NCBI RefSeq assembly: GCF_000764305.2
Contig: NW_025946100.1
Coordinates: 148,440 to 212,439 of the forward strand
Source of the DNA: Hyalella azteca
Lineage: Eukaryota; Arthropoda; Malacostraca; Amphipoda; Hyalellidae
Length of the DNA: 64,000 nucleotides
Direction of reading: 5' to 3'
Positions within the stretch are counted from its first letter, which is position 1. Every line of letters begins with the position of its first letter. The notes under the pieces are model-generated. The model did no database searches. It was not told where the DNA came from and saw only the letters and a list, made by a program, of their open reading frames with translations. This document shows, piece by piece, positions 47,876-59,631 of the stretch. The position numbers were made by a program, and so were the translations under genes.

Positions 47876-47967
47876 TGATAGACCAAGTGATGGTGGAGGG
47901 CGGTGGAGACTATGATGATTTAGAAGACATCGACTGGCCGCCCAACGCTGCCGGCTCTGATTATTAA
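47876..47967 (+). CDS. Cep170: CEP170 last coding exon
   Basis: Acceptor attccttgtacag. It encodes V-IDQVMVEGGGDYDDLEDID then WPPNAAGSDY and TAA. It parallels INAMIDPDGTLEALNN of human CEP170 but ends soon after, so the long vertebrate C-terminal tail is missing. Confidence 0.92.
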
Positions 47968-50900
47968 CGAAATTTTATTATTTAAGTAATTATCGCACGA
48001 TTGAATGTTTTCAATTAATCTTTTTGCATGAATTTAACAACTGTAACGGAAGCTAATATATTAGTACTTCATAAGTTTATACATGTATTTAGTCATCAAA
48101 TTTTGAATGGTAGTTTCTTTACGATTGAATGTTATTCATTACTTAAAATGATCTTTTTGGGTCATTTTCTGGTGTTGTGAATTCGCAACATTTGGGTCGA
48201 TAAAGTCACTTTCTGATTCACAATTCTTTCATCAAACTTTTATTTCATCTGTGATCAAGGTGGGTCTGATCCACCGTGTTGGCTAAGTTAGGTTTTAAAA
48301 AGTAACGAGTAATTCATCAAATCTGTCGCTAATCGCCGGTTGTCGTACAATTGTGTTAATAATGAACTTGCAACATAATTGAAGTAATAAATTAAGATTT
48401 CATCGGAGTTTTATCTTTCATTTCTATAGTTATTAACTTGTTGGTCTCGCCACAATGTCAGCAAGCTGATTAATCGAGTATCAAGTCCAAATTTCTGATA
48501 ATTTTATCCCTATTCGATGTCGAAAAATTTGTTGCGATGAGACGCGTACGATTTTTATGAAAAGAAAGCTCCCATTTTATTTATCAGAGACTAAACTTGG
48601 TTACGAATCGTACTGAAATCGCAATTAAAGAACTTGGAAATTATACGTCGCTCATCGTCAATTTCTTTATCAATGATCACTGTAACCCTGCACCGCATGA
48701 CGCAGTTTCTCGGGACCAAACCAGATCACACCGGATTATGTGTATGACAAACGACTTTTGAATTATCGAAAAATAATTTCTCATTTTTATCCAATGAGCT
48801 ATCAAAAACTACGCAGTGATGGAAGAGAATTTTTTTATATACTGCATAATAAGTATTAATCGTAGGAGCCGGAAAAAAATGGACATAGTTCAAAGTTGAA
48901 AAAAAAATCTTGCCCTGCTCTGTGAATGATTTTGTGAAGAGCATGCATGACATGAGAAACTTAATAGAGTGTATATATAATTTTTATCAAAAGCAATAAA
49001 ACTTGAGAGAAGTAATGCAGAAGTGAGTTACAATTTCTTGAAGGGAAGAAAATGGAGAAGAAATTTCTTCTTACAATTTGATGAAACTTGAACCATGATC
49101 ATTTATGAAGGGAAGGGATCATAATTTTGCGAGAGGGACCTGTACCTTGATCTGCCTGGAGGTTACGTAACCATGGTTACGTATCTGTCAATACACAATA
49201 CTCGATCATTTGCTGACCGTGGGTCGTAACTCCGCAGTAAGTTATGTTGATAGCATGGTTGAATTCAACCATGTGTTAATAGCTTGGTGACGTTGAATAG
49301 TCTTACAGTTAGGCTTTTCTCCTTTTATTTAACTATTCAGTTTCATTTTATAGAAAGAAACGTAGTGACCATGACTAATTAAATTTCCTTTTTTAATAAA
49401 CAATATTCAGATTTTGGTTAAACTTCTTTGGTAAACATATTGAAGAATTTTTCAAACATCATAATTATATCATCAAAACAGTTTAGATAATCGTGCTCGT
49501 AATCGCGCCGAAATCCAAATGCTATGAAGACATTTATTTCATCAAGAAAACCAGCTACCATTTCAAAAAATTTCATGACATATTTTCTAAACACGCTTGT
49601 ATATTTTCTATTAAGTTAATAAAAACGAAACTGAGGAAAGGCGAACAGTGAAACTGCATTGAAATTCATATAATACAAAAAGTCGTTGAAAACTTTGAAT
49701 CGCTGAATTTTCACACGAGATAAACGCATGCCAGACTCGAGACAAACAACCTGGTGCAATGCGCGTCTGGTTCCCAGATGAGTCTGGCAGGTAAATTCAC
49801 ACGCTTAACTCTTCAGAATTTAATGTGACAGAGCAGCTGGCTCACACATGTTTGTTAACATCTATGATGTTAACAAACAAATGTTAACATCATTGGTGAG
49901 ATCATGTATATTGATTAATTAAACCTGGTAAGTAAATATTCGGATTTATAATAGATTGATAATCATATCATAAGAGAACCTTATATTTTTATAAGTTTTA
50001 ACACATAAAAGTCTTTTTCTAATTTAATTATTGTTGACGCATCATGGCATACAATGAGGGACTAAACAAGTAACTACATGCCTATGTTGAATTTCTTAAC
50101 TACATGCATAGAGTAAAAAATTTCTAAAACTTCTACCAATTTAAGTCATGATCTACGGTTCTACGCCATCGTATTGAGATAGATTTAACTTTTCATTTGA
50201 AAGGTTCTTAAGAACGACAAAAATGAAGTAATTTTCGCGAAAAGTTCGCGAAACAAGACAATTTTTTGTTGATTGTCCAAAATCAGTTTTTTCAAGATGG
50301 GAATAGTGTTATGGACACTATCCAGCGTCCGTAACATTTCAGGTACTATGCAGGGAAGGGAACCATGGGGAGATGCGTCAGGACCGAGCTAACTATCAAT
50401 GACATTTCACGATGCATAAAGAAATCGGCACAAAAAATGCCAATTCATCACTAAAGTGAATTCTGGGAATCACGAGAAATAAACAACTCCACTAGCACCA
50501 GAATGTGACGTGGGTGTAGAGTTTAACGATGGAGACGGTTTTCTTTTAACTCTCCTCTGACTCTTTTCAGCATGCACATTTATGCGAATTCGAACTAAAA
50601 TTTCTCCTGCATAGTTCATGAAATGAATTTTCATTCATATTACGAGTACAATTCTGACAGAGCCTTGGAATCACTTGATCAACACCTAAGTACAGTTGTT
50701 TGAAAGTAAAAGGACTAGGGAAGCTCATAAATTTGTTAGTAGTTTTTACGGTCTATGTCCCTGAAACATGTTTGAAAAATTACCAACTTGTCAGTGCGAG
50801 CCAAATAGTATCTGTTGGGTAAAACTTGTTTGAACTAATACTTTAGTCTATCACGGGTCTATAGTTGGGTGGTGATTTAATACAGAATCAGCCAGTAAGA

Positions 50901-51354
50901 TGTTGATTCATAGTCTTATACTATTGTGATATTGAACAGAATCCGTGGAGCAGATTTTGGATAAAACACCAAAGTTAATCCTACATCAGCTCCTTAGCTG
51001 ACCGTCCCATTTGTCCACAACAGCAACTCAACATATGCATTATGTACATACAAAACTACTGCAGCACCAATAAGTGACGTTTTGAAGAACGTCAAAAAGG
51101 CAGGCGAAACAATTGTAGACTTTTGTTTGGGGGGCAAATCTTATTAACCTATGAAAGGTCAAGGTATTATCTCGCCGCCAGTGCAGTTCGTGTTTTTTAC
51201 CCGCGTGCACACTTATCTCGAGATCTCGTGGGTCACAATACAAGTAAACGGTTCCTTGATATCTCATCCGAGACATTTCACCATTCTAGTAATGCATCAA
51301 TTGGATATTTCATCCCTTGACAATCCAACCTAACTTGACTTACATGTACTCACG
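47968..51354. other. 3' UTR and intergenic DNA
   Basis: No exon recognised. At 49865-49892 there is a perfect 11 bp inverted repeat (tgatgttaaca / tgttaacatca, 6 nt apart). The rest is AT-rich single-copy sequence. Confidence 0.6.
48386..48391 (+). terminator. Candidate poly(A) signal for CEP170-like gene
   Basis: AATAAA 419 bases after the stop. A second lies at 48995-49000. Confidence 0.5.
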
Positions 51355-52977
51355 TTTGCAAAATGTACTTTATTGGTGAATTGCAATAATAGCGAGATGT
51401 CCCAATAATGAATTGGAGTGATGAAATGTCTCTTATGCTATGGTGTCTAACCACCCAATTTAACACACCACTGACTCATAAACTATTCCCGTCCTTCAAG
51501 CGCAAGACACTTTACCCGCAGCAATCAAAGTTGGGACTGCTGATTCATTGTTTATCAGGAATATAGACATCACGAAAACAGAGTCCTGTAATTCTAGATT
51601 AAATATCTAGAAGCGTTGTTACGGAAAAATACGACCAAAGATGTGGCGGCGAAATACCAGACTTAAAGCCATCGGATTTAAATGCCATTAGCAATCTCGC
51701 TACCAAAAATGGTCTAGATTTTAAGGAACCTCAAAGCTAAACACTGCATGCTCTTTAGTAACCGAAACCCAAATTTTCGAGGAGACATCGTGAGAAGTGT
51801 AATTCAAAGCCTATCAACACTTTCTTTGAGGGCATTTTTGTGGAAGTATTGTCTTGACGCTGTAATTTCCATGCGGTATCCTGCTGGTTCAGCGAAAACT
51901 ATCTGTAGACAGATCGAAAGTTGCATTTTCTAAATATTCTGCCCAGGGCAAAACATCGCAATTCCATATCAGAGAATCACATGCGCACCTCTGTCCAGCA
52001 TTGCCATCTCCAGCGCTAACGAGTAAAATCTTTTAGATATCTCTACATTCCGTATGCTGAAAATCTGCAGGGCTTCCACGGGGAAGCTCTTGCAGCAATC
52101 CTGTGCTACATCTCTATGCTGAAGTGTGGCCAAGACAGCTAGCACGCACGCTATACAGATTTGCAAAATGTACTTTATTGGTGAATTGCAATAATAGCGA
52201 TAATGAATTGGATGAATTGGTCCCAATAATGAATTGGAGTGATGAAATGTCTCTTATGCTATGGTGTCTAACCACCCAATTTAACACACCACTGACTCAT
52301 AAACTATTCCCGTCCTTCAAGCGCAAGACACTTTACCCGCAGCAATCAAAGTTGGGACTGCTGATTCATTGTTTATCAGGAATATAGACATCACGAAAAC
52401 AGAGTCCTGTAATTCTAGATTAAATATCTAGAAGCGTTGTTACGGAAAAATACGACCAAAGATGTGGCGGCGAAATACCAGACTTAAAGCCATCGGATTT
52501 AAATGCCATTAGCAATCTCGCTACCAAAAATGGTCTAGATTTTAAGGAACCTCAAAGCTAAACACTGCATGCTCTTTAGTAACCAAAACCCAAACTTTCG
52601 AGGAGACATTGTGAGAAGTGTAATTCAAAGCCTATCAACACTTTCTTTGAGGGCATTTTTGTGGAAGTATTGTCTTGACGCTGTAATTTCCATGCGGTAT
52701 CCTGCTGGTTCAGCGAAAACTATCTGTAGACAGATCGAAAGTTGCATTTTCTAAATATTCTGCCCAGGGCAAAACATCGCAATTCCATATCAGAGAATCA
52801 CATGCGCACCTCTGTCCAGCATTGCCATCTCCAGCGCTAACGAGTAAAATCTTTTAGATATCTCTACATTCCGTATGCTGAAAATCTGCAGGGCTTCCAC
52901 GGGGAAGCTCTTGCAGCAATCCTGTGCTACATCTCTATGCTGAAGTGTGGCCAAGACAGCTAGCACGCACGCTATAC
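51355..52977. repeat. Tandem direct duplication, two copies (~805 and ~818 bp)
   Basis: Copy 1 is 51355-52159 and copy 2 is 52160-52977. They are nearly identical apart from a 16 bp expansion in copy 2 (ataatgaattggatgaattg region, 52201-52220) and a few substitutions. Both keep a 61-codon open frame (51748-51933 and 52569-52754). Confidence 0.95.
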
Positions 52978-53271
52978 AGGGTCCTCAGAATATCAGTGAC
53001 TGAAGGTACATTCTGTCACTAATGCAAGTAAAGTCGTTTTTCTGGGAGTCTAGTTCTTGCCAACTGCCGCTTCTGAGCATCTAACTTTCTTCAAGTACTA
53101 CATCGGAGGCATGTTCGAGATGTAGCGCGATTTTTCCTAAACTCTCAAAGTAGCTTCTGTAATTAATCTGCACGACCCCTTTCTTTTCCGAGTAAAGAAA
53201 TTTATCTCCAATGGAGCACGTTTCGAAAATCACGTTAGGTTTAGGTTACGACTGGATTAATTAAACAAAAT

Positions 53272-53277
53272 TTTATT
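53272..53277 (-). terminator. Poly(A) signal, Thr/Val gene 1
   Basis: AATAAA on the minus strand, 24 bases past the stop codon. Confidence 0.7.
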
Positions 53278-53300
53278 GAGAATTCCATACAGCTTGGCTA

Positions 53301-53456
53301 TTAATAGTATCCACCGAAAGACGTAGAGACAGGACCACTGCGAGGAACTAGTTGGTCAGACCTAAGTGACGTCACGTTAATGGTACGGGTGGTCGTCACC
53401 GTGGTGAAAAGGCGCTGGAGGAGTGACTGCGTTTCCAGGACTGGGCGGGTAATCAC
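53301..53456 (-). CDS. Secreted Thr/Val-rich protein 1, exon 5 (C-terminus)
   Basis: Phase 0. It encodes VITRPVLETQSLLQRLFTTV, TTTRTINVTSLRSDQLVPRS and GPVSTSFGGYY, then TAA. The FTTVT.TRTI.VTS core and the PR-x-GPV motif are shared with the paralogue at 59335. Confidence 0.88.
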   Translation of the reverse strand: MITRPVLETQSLLQRLFTTVTTTRTINVTSLRSDQLVPRSGPVSTSFGGYY

Positions 53457-53846
53457 CTGAAAGACAGGTTTCACAGGTTATGAAAATATTCACCACTGGC
53501 GGTTATAGGCTATCGACATTAATTTCCCTCTTTCAAAGTAGAAGCTATGAAACCATTCAGAGCAGAATCAGTCTTCCGGAAACCAGACCGGCTAAAAGGG
53601 AACAAACAGCCAACAGGTCGGAGGTCCTGCGACAGTGAGGTTGAGCACAAGACTAAAATATCTAAATATAAAAATTTTAGAACCGTTCCGAGGGACGTTC
53701 CAATTCAACCAAGCTGAAACAGATGAGAGCTGAGAACCCCGTTATTCACAGATGCAAGTTAACTATCGACGAAGTTTCGCATGAAAACATTCTTTGCATT
53801 CTTGCAACTACTATTTTCAATTGTTCCTTGGCCGGTGTGTTCTTAC

Positions 53847-54140
53847 CTCGTAGCTGGTGGAGACGTGTTCTATGGGCTGCCATAATTCAACCGTCTGGGT
53901 CTCTGTTACAAAACTTGTAAAGATAGAAACTACAGTTTTCGTGGGAAAGACATCTACAGTTTGGGTCAGCACAGACACTGGGGTCGACGTAATCCTGACT
54001 AGGGATGTTACAGTGTCGGGAGCAGCACGCACGAAAGTTCGCTGAGTGGCCAACTGTGTCACAGGAATCTTGACCATGGTAACAGAAGTTACCCAGACAT
54101 CGGAGGTAGAAGGAACCCGTAAGGTGTGGGTCTTCGTTAC
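53847..54140 (-). CDS. Secreted Thr/Val-rich protein 1, exon 4 (98-residue core)
   Basis: Phase 0-0, acceptor ctctctaccctag, donor GAG|gtaaga. It encodes VTKTHTLRVPSTSDVWVTSV, RITSTPVSVLTQTVDVFPTK and TETQTVELWQPIEHVSTSYE, among others. Thr and Val/Ile alternate for long runs, which predicts amphipathic beta strands with one Thr face. The exon is the same length as that of the paralogue, with 64 of 98 residues identical (hand count). There are no cysteines. I recognise no family. Confidence 0.9.
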
Positions 54141-54355
54141 CTAGGGTAGAGAGATAAGCAACTTCAACAATTTCAACTTTTATCTCAATTATCGGCAACC
54201 TAAATTTAAAAAAATCTCTTGCTACAACTGCCGCAAGTTGCGTATCGCCGTCTTGATATCTGTCGTCTACAAATCAGTCTATTTCACATGGTTTGTGGCG
54301 TCGTAGTTAGCCCCCACTTCTATTCCAGTAATGCACCAAGAAAGTTTGTACTTAC

Positions 54356-54811
54356 AAAATTTGTTACAGTGTTTGTGAGCTGCACGGGGCCGGTGCGTGG
54401 GATAGCATGTTCTTCATACTGGGGTGCATTAGCGGGAGACAAGCCTGACCCGATCACAATATTACCGCTGCCACTGGTGAAGACGCCCGCCTGTCCAGAC
54501 TGGCCCGATGTAGCCTGGGCGCTCCTTCGGCCATCAGAGGAGGACGCCCCTCCCACCACGAATTGCTGATTGACAAATTGGCCATCGCCACTCTCGGGGA
54601 AGGTCAACCTATTTTCAGCGACACGATTGCCGCCAGACGTTGAACCAAATGTAGCTGGATTAGGTTTAGCCACCCCCGAAAGAAAGTCCGGAGTGAAGCT
54701 TCCTTGCTGCAAAGTTTGGGAAGACTGCGAAGAAGCCCCAACGAACGAAACTGCAGGGCCCGACTGTCCAGCCCGGATCGCGTTATCGGAGTAGCCGAGA
54801 CTGCCTACGTC
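54356..54811 (-). CDS. Secreted Thr/Val-rich protein 1, exon 3 (linker)
   Basis: Phase 0-0, 152 codons, donor TTT|gtaagt. This low-complexity Ser/Gly/Gln/Ala region starts DVGSLGYSDNAIRAGQSGPA and ends EEHAIPRTGPVQLTNTVTNF. It carries the first PR-x-GPV motif and leads into the beta-rich core. The out-of-frame plus-strand frames here are shadows. Confidence 0.87.
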
Positions 54812-54987
54812 CTGAAAATCCCGTAACCCGTTAATACATTACAGTCGATTCATGGAAGCGCAATTTCATCATAGGGGGCAAACTCAATATGCATTATAAA
54901 TTAAACGCACGACAGGTCAATCGCATAATTTACAACTGAACTATTCTCGCTACGTTTAGCAATAACCGCCTTACATAAACTACTCAC

Positions 54988-55035
54988 CGCTTGAGTCAAT
55001 GAAGCAATAGAGACGAGCGAAACAATGCTTAGGAC
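54988..55035 (-). CDS. Secreted Thr/Val-rich protein 1, exon 2 (signal peptide core)
   Basis: 16 codons, VLSIVSLVSIASLTQA, phase 0-0, acceptor ttttccag, donor GCG|gtgagt. Joined to exon 1 (MAVYN) it gives a classical signal peptide with likely cleavage after LTQA. Confidence 0.83.
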
Positions 55036-55250
55036 CTGGAAAACAGAACAGCTTATTCAATACGCCCAGATCCTTGACGCAGTAGCAGTAGAATTCATCA
55101 ACACATGCGCTCAGCTCCAGCAATGGTGCAAGCAGACCAGTTAAGCAATTCACAAGCGTAGCAAAAGTTATATCCATTCATGCTTAGCCAATAATTATGC
55201 ATAAATTTATATGATATTGTTTGATTAAGACTTAGTAGATACATACGTAC

Positions 55251-55265
55251 ATTGTAAACAGCCAT
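55251..55265 (-). CDS. Secreted Thr/Val-rich protein 1, exon 1 (MAVYN)
   Basis: A five-codon initiating exon, ATGGCTGTTTACAAT|gtacgt. It was chosen because it is phase 0 and completes a signal peptide, mirroring the split signal peptide of the paralogue. Total predicted protein is 322 residues. Confidence 0.72.
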
Positions 55266-56476
55266 AGCGAATATTCTTCGAGAACAGTGTAGTTTTAGTC
55301 TGTTCAAGTTTACGTCTAGGAGATGTGTGATCTACGAGTCAAAAATGGGTAGCCGAGTTCGACTGCAGATGCTGTATTCAATAAACGCTAACCTGTGAAT
55401 GCATTTTGTGGGTGAATTTATTAAATCCATGCTTTAATTTTCAAGGTCTGAGAAATCCTGAGACTTTATACACAAATATCTATTGACCCGGAACAAACCT
55501 TAGATGTAATTATTATACTTATCTCTGAATTGATATTTACGCCACTATGTTAATTATCGGATTACTATTTTATAGCTCTATAACCTTAAAATTTTGTCAG
55601 CACCTATGCATCACCGGAAGGCAGCTTTGAATTCTGAAGAAAAGTTTCGTTAACATCTGTTTATGTTTCTATAGCTAACCGCCAATTGTAACCCGCATTT
55701 ACGTCTAACACGCATTCATGCCGAAATCGAAAAATTTATTGCAACTTGAACATGACATGAATGCTGAAATAAATCATAAGAGTATTTTTCATTTAAATTT
55801 CCTCAATAGCTTGAGAATTTTCCAGCGGCCAATGTTTTAGAGTCACTAAAAACGAACAAGAAAGCGGCCCGAGAAACGTTGGAGACGTGAGCCACAGAAC
55901 GATGGAAGTCGTTCAACTGGCTAGTTTAAGCACAGTTTTTTGCTCGAGTTTTATCTTGATATTCCCAATTATACAGGGTGAAACTTTATTAATTCAATGG
56001 CTCTAAAAATACAATATATATTCCAGAAACTTGGAGTTGATATTAAAGAAGGTACCATGCAAATCAACGTCTCTGCGGTCGCTGCCTCGTCACATCTGCT
56101 CTCAAGTCTAATGAACTAAATTTGGTTATGTTTTACCTTCCAATCTAGAAAAAAGTTTAAACTTGGCTAAGATTGCGCGAATGAAAATTTAGCAAGAGTG
56201 AACTCCTGCATGCTTCCTGCCGTAATAAGAGCGTGAATGAAGCGTAGGTAATTCTGACTCTATTTTATACGATTATATTGAAAATAGCTGTTGTGAAGTG
56301 GAGAAGGGACTGAGCTATGTAAAGCAATAATAGGCAGGATGTGACTTGACCGCAAAGTTAGGGTAGAAAACCGCGAGACCTGGGGTTTGTTTATAGGTTG
56401 GAATGGCGAGGGTATCAAAAGGCTGACCCTTGTGGAACTCGAAACTTTCGCAGCGCGTCCCGTGGTAGGCGTGCGC

Positions 56477-56493
56477 GACGTCCTGCTATATAA
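56477..56493 (+). promoter_or_regulatory. GACGTC plus TATATAA, candidate core promoter
   Basis: gcgcgacgtcctgctatataa places a CRE-like gacgtc directly before a consensus TATA box on the plus strand, about 275 bp upstream of the micro-ORF at 56767. Confidence 0.3.
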
Positions 56494-56568
56494 CCATCAT
56501 AAAATTGCCCCCCACGTTTGTTCTACTGTGGTGACCGTCACATCAGTACGGTCTGTTGCTATCTCCCC

Positions 56569-56586
56569 AACGGCTTCGGCCGTTGA
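56569..56586. repeat. Perfect 7 bp hairpin with TTCG loop
   Basis: caacggc-ttcg-gccgttg. As RNA this is a C(UUCG)G tetraloop hairpin of unusual stability. Confidence 0.9.
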
Positions 56587-56766
56587 GCGGCGGGTCACGA
56601 AATAACGGCCGCGCGAAACGTCGAGTCATTCATACCGGTACGTCTCCGATATAATAACGTCAGAAAATCTACGAGTAATGACCGTAACTTCGCTTATTTG
56701 TACGGTCAACATTCACTTATTTGTACGGTTGTGACTTAGCCCTGAGCCAACGCGTGAGGCCACGAG

Positions 56767-56931
56767 ATGTCCAACGATTATAACGCCGGCAATCAGAAGA
56801 TTCAAGTTTTCGGTACTACGCAAGAATTATATCATCGGTACGGTCATAAGCACGGTACGGTCACAGTCATCGTTAGTAGCGGTACGGTCACGACCACCAG
56901 CACCAGAAGCACGGAAATGAGCTTGGAGTAG
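56767..56931 (+). CDS. 54-codon Thr/Val-containing micro-ORF, speculative
   Basis: From ATG 56767 to TAG. It begins MSNDYNAGNQKIQVFGTTQE and contains HGTVTVIVSSGTVTTTSTRS. The Thr/Val alternation recalls the neighbouring secreted proteins, but it is produced by a local ggtacggtca repeat, so it may be coincidental or the relic of a third paralogue. Confidence 0.2.
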   Translation: MSNDYNAGNQKIQVFGTTQELYHRYGHKHGTVTVIVSSGTVTTTSTRSTEMSLE

Positions 56932-57461
56932 CACCATCGACGACGAAATACGGTTATAAAGATGAACGCCGCTATTCAGTACGGTCATTATAAAAACAAC
57001 CTACGGAAAGTATGCCACTTCGGCTACCAACCTGACAAACGATAAATAATAATATCTGGAACCCTAACGTAAAGTAAAACTGAAAGAGTAATAACTTCGA
57101 AAAATCAACGTTGAGAAAAATATAAGGTATTTCTTTTCGGTAACTTTATTTTAATCACGCGCTGGTCACGCTCAAATTGCAATGCATGGTCAACACATCC
57201 ATAACTGCTAACATGAAAATGGATTTGTTTGCGTGGCATAAGTTAAGGTTTACAGATCAGAGCTGGGGCTTGAAATCAAACTTAGATTCGGAAGAATATC
57301 CGTATAAAAACAATAAATTATGTAATAATATCGGCCAAAAATATTCAGAGTGCCCATAAAACTAAACAGACATGCTGGTCGATTAACACGTATATGAGCT
57401 CATGTATTCATATATACGCACGATTTCATACTGTAAATCTAAAGCCTTTATCTATAAATGT

Positions 57462-57585
57462 AGCGGTAGCGCTGTAGCGGCAAAACCTCGTATCGCTACT
57501 TAAATATGTAGCGGGCGCTACCGCTACCGCTACCGCTCCCGCTACAATTGCTTAAATGTAGCGCCGCTACCGCTACCGCTATACT
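57462..57585. repeat. Hexamer gctacc array in both orientations
   Basis: gtagcggtagcgctgtagcg precedes two runs of gctaccgctaccgctaccgc. The opposed orientations allow foldback pairing. Confidence 0.8.
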
Positions 57586-59293
57586 GCCCACCTCTTCGTA
57601 TGTCCTAATATACATACGGGTCCGCATAATCAAACTGACGGTTTTATCTTCCGAAATATTCAAAGGGTTTCACAAAGGCATTCACAAGCACACACGAGTC
57701 TCTATCTTGAAACAAACATGGGTTAAATAACCTGTTCTTATCGGACCTCTCCCATTCGCTTAACTGATTCTACGAACAGCTGACGGGAATGGCGAGTTTC
57801 ACGAATATCGTAGAACTTTTGACCTTGTCCAATGTTCAAATTTTCATTCCTATATATACTATATGTACAGAAGTGAACAATGACCGTATCACACATCAAT
57901 TTATCACAGATTGATCTACGGCACGAAATTTCAACGCTGGCCTAGTATTTTACTCGATCAGTGATTTATTCACATTGCAATTAAAAATATGGTAGTGTCA
58001 TTAAATATTTCTCTTTGCAACTGAAATATATTGAATTCGTAATTTTGTTAATCGAAGTATCTAGAATTGATTTACATTTTGATCAGAAGATTTACGCCTG
58101 ATTCTCGAACTCAGCATTTAAAACTTCATTTGCAAAGCGGTCTCGCCTATAGTCAAAACGTTCTAGTAAAATCTACAGTGTTTTAACCGTCATAACATGA
58201 AATATGATTTCAAGAACATGAGAATTCGATCGAATTTTGGCGATCGTGTTGAAAATTAATCGCACGTTGCTGGGCCAACCCAACTTAGAGCGAGACTCAA
58301 ATCAGATTGAAATGACGAGCGTGCGATCAAATGAACAAGACAAAGAAGTTCAAGATAGAAAGCACACGCAACCCATTCCTGCTACCAAGGAGTTTATTTT
58401 TCAGTTATTTACATTGAAAGTGAGCGAAATTAGTGTTCATAAGATGGTTCAAAAGCCTACTAGAAGGATCGTTTGGAGAACCATGACCTAAATTGGTTCA
58501 TTGGATAAATTAGCGTCTCTCTACTTGTCCAATTGAACCTGGGACATTCCTACGTCAGGTTAAGGCGAAATACATGTTAATTTAGACACCGATTCATTAG
58601 CTTGAACGTTCACGATAAGCCCGTACATTTGCATGACCCGCTGAACACAAAGCAATCACTACAAGTGATTTATTCTGAGTATATACTTCTAGAAATTGAG
58701 TTTAGATATATATAATAATCAATTCACTTTCAATACGATAAACGCTCACCAGCAACCAAGGTTGCGAACCAGATCGGTTTGCAGTTCTGCGGATATTTCT
58801 GCACGAAGGTGTTCGAATCAAAGGCCTAGTCCATTACGGTTCAAGGCTCCAATTTGCAGATAGACGAGCTTCCAGAGTCACTCCGGCCATCCAAATCATC
58901 CAAAGATCGCAGTTATCATTGTATATCCAACTGGCTCCGTGTTCTCCGGAGTGGTTCTTATGCTTGCTACTACGCCGAAATGAAGGCTGGGTCATACAAT
59001 TAGGTTCCACCATAATCCATTACTCTTTTCCCAATGAATCGTTAGAGACCGCTTGAATGGTAGTCTACGAGCACCAATTAACGTTGAAAGTATCCCAACT
59101 ATCAAAGATTGGTAATTACAGCTCTATAGATTCAATCTGCAACTATTGAAGTCTAAGCAAGTGATCAAGCTACCAGTAGCCAAATCAAGTAACTAATCCG
59201 ATTGTAGCGCGGATAGGTAGTTAGAAGAACTCAAATCAACAGATTGCCGACTTTATTGGGGAAAACCGAGTCGTCAGTTTACAATCTAGACAT

Positions 59294-59299
59294 TTTATT
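59294..59299 (-). terminator. Poly(A) signal, Thr/Val gene 2
   Basis: AATAAA on the minus strand, 36 bases past the stop codon. Confidence 0.65.
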
Positions 59300-59334
59300 C
59301 GTATCTACCGTTCACAAAGCTACATTGTTCTAGT

Positions 59335-59493
59335 CTAGAACGCGTAGCCATAACGTCGAGGTAGTTGCACGGGACCAGCCCTGGGAATAACGAGGGATCT
59401 TGTAGAGGTCACGTCTATGGTGCGGGTGGCGGTGACCGTTGTGAAGACTCTCTGGAGGAGAGTCTGCGTCTGAAGCACCGGCACTGTCAGCAC
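59335..59493 (-). CDS. Secreted Thr/Val-rich protein 2, exon 5 (C-terminus)
   Basis: Phase 0. It encodes VLTVPVLQTQTLLQRVFTTV, TATRTIDVTSTRSLVIPRAG and PVQLPRRYGYAF, then TAG. It is closely parallel to 53301-53456, including the second PR-x-GPV motif. Confidence 0.88.
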   Translation of the reverse strand: MLTVPVLQTQTLLQRVFTTVTATRTIDVTSTRSLVIPRAGPVQLPRRYGYAF

Positions 59494-59631
59494 CTAGGAC
59501 AGGAGATGACAATAGGTTAGTTCGGACCGTATCGCGAAATTAACAATAATTCAGATACCAGGTTATCATATAATTCACTTCGGACTCTAAGTTGATTTCT
59601 AGTGCAGTTCTGGGACCGACACAAAGATCAC

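Larger units (their letters stand above)
905..47967 (+). other. Cep170: CEP170-family gene (3' part), overall locus
   Basis: Vertebrate CEP170 sits at the subdistal appendages of the mother centriole and on spindle microtubules, with an N-terminal FHA domain and a C-terminal microtubule/centrosome-targeting part. Seen here: exons 26631-47967 hand-splice to 1,412 codons including the stop, with matching phases at all 17 junctions. Landmarks recalled from human CEP170 occur in the same order: TAFTIEL near an acidic patch, AGTYTI, a NWIQQWA tryptophan block, LQDTE, SDVDT, LRRARLG, SRWPRLP followed by an acidic stretch, and the C-terminal helices around LDNLVIST and LKNLKKIQTALEVID. The FHA domain is absent from the window, so full-length transcripts must start upstream. 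ATG-led exons at 4404, 20326 and 33781 suggest shorter isoforms without FHA. The linkage of the exons before 26 kb is less certain than the rest. Confidence 0.9.
55266..59293. other. Interval between the two Thr/Val genes
   Basis: Holds a TATA box at 56487, the UUCG-type hairpin at 56569, a ggtacggtca-rich patch with a micro-ORF (56700-56990) and the gctacc hexamer cluster (57460-57585). Elsewhere (55.3-56.3 and 57.6-59.3 kb) I see nothing. The 84-codon frame at 58.24 kb has no support. Confidence 0.5.

Noticed and set aside
51600..51720. Mariner-type transposase remnant (PDLKPSD-like reading)
   Set aside because: Only a few residues, with stops around them; no terminal inverted repeats seen.
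54219..54794. Plus-strand ORFs over the Thr/Val gene 1
   Set aside because: Shadows of the minus-strand exon, which has conserved splice structure shared with the paralogue.
58237..58491. 84-codon open frame
   Set aside because: No ATG at the start, no similarity to neighbours, no splice or promoter context.
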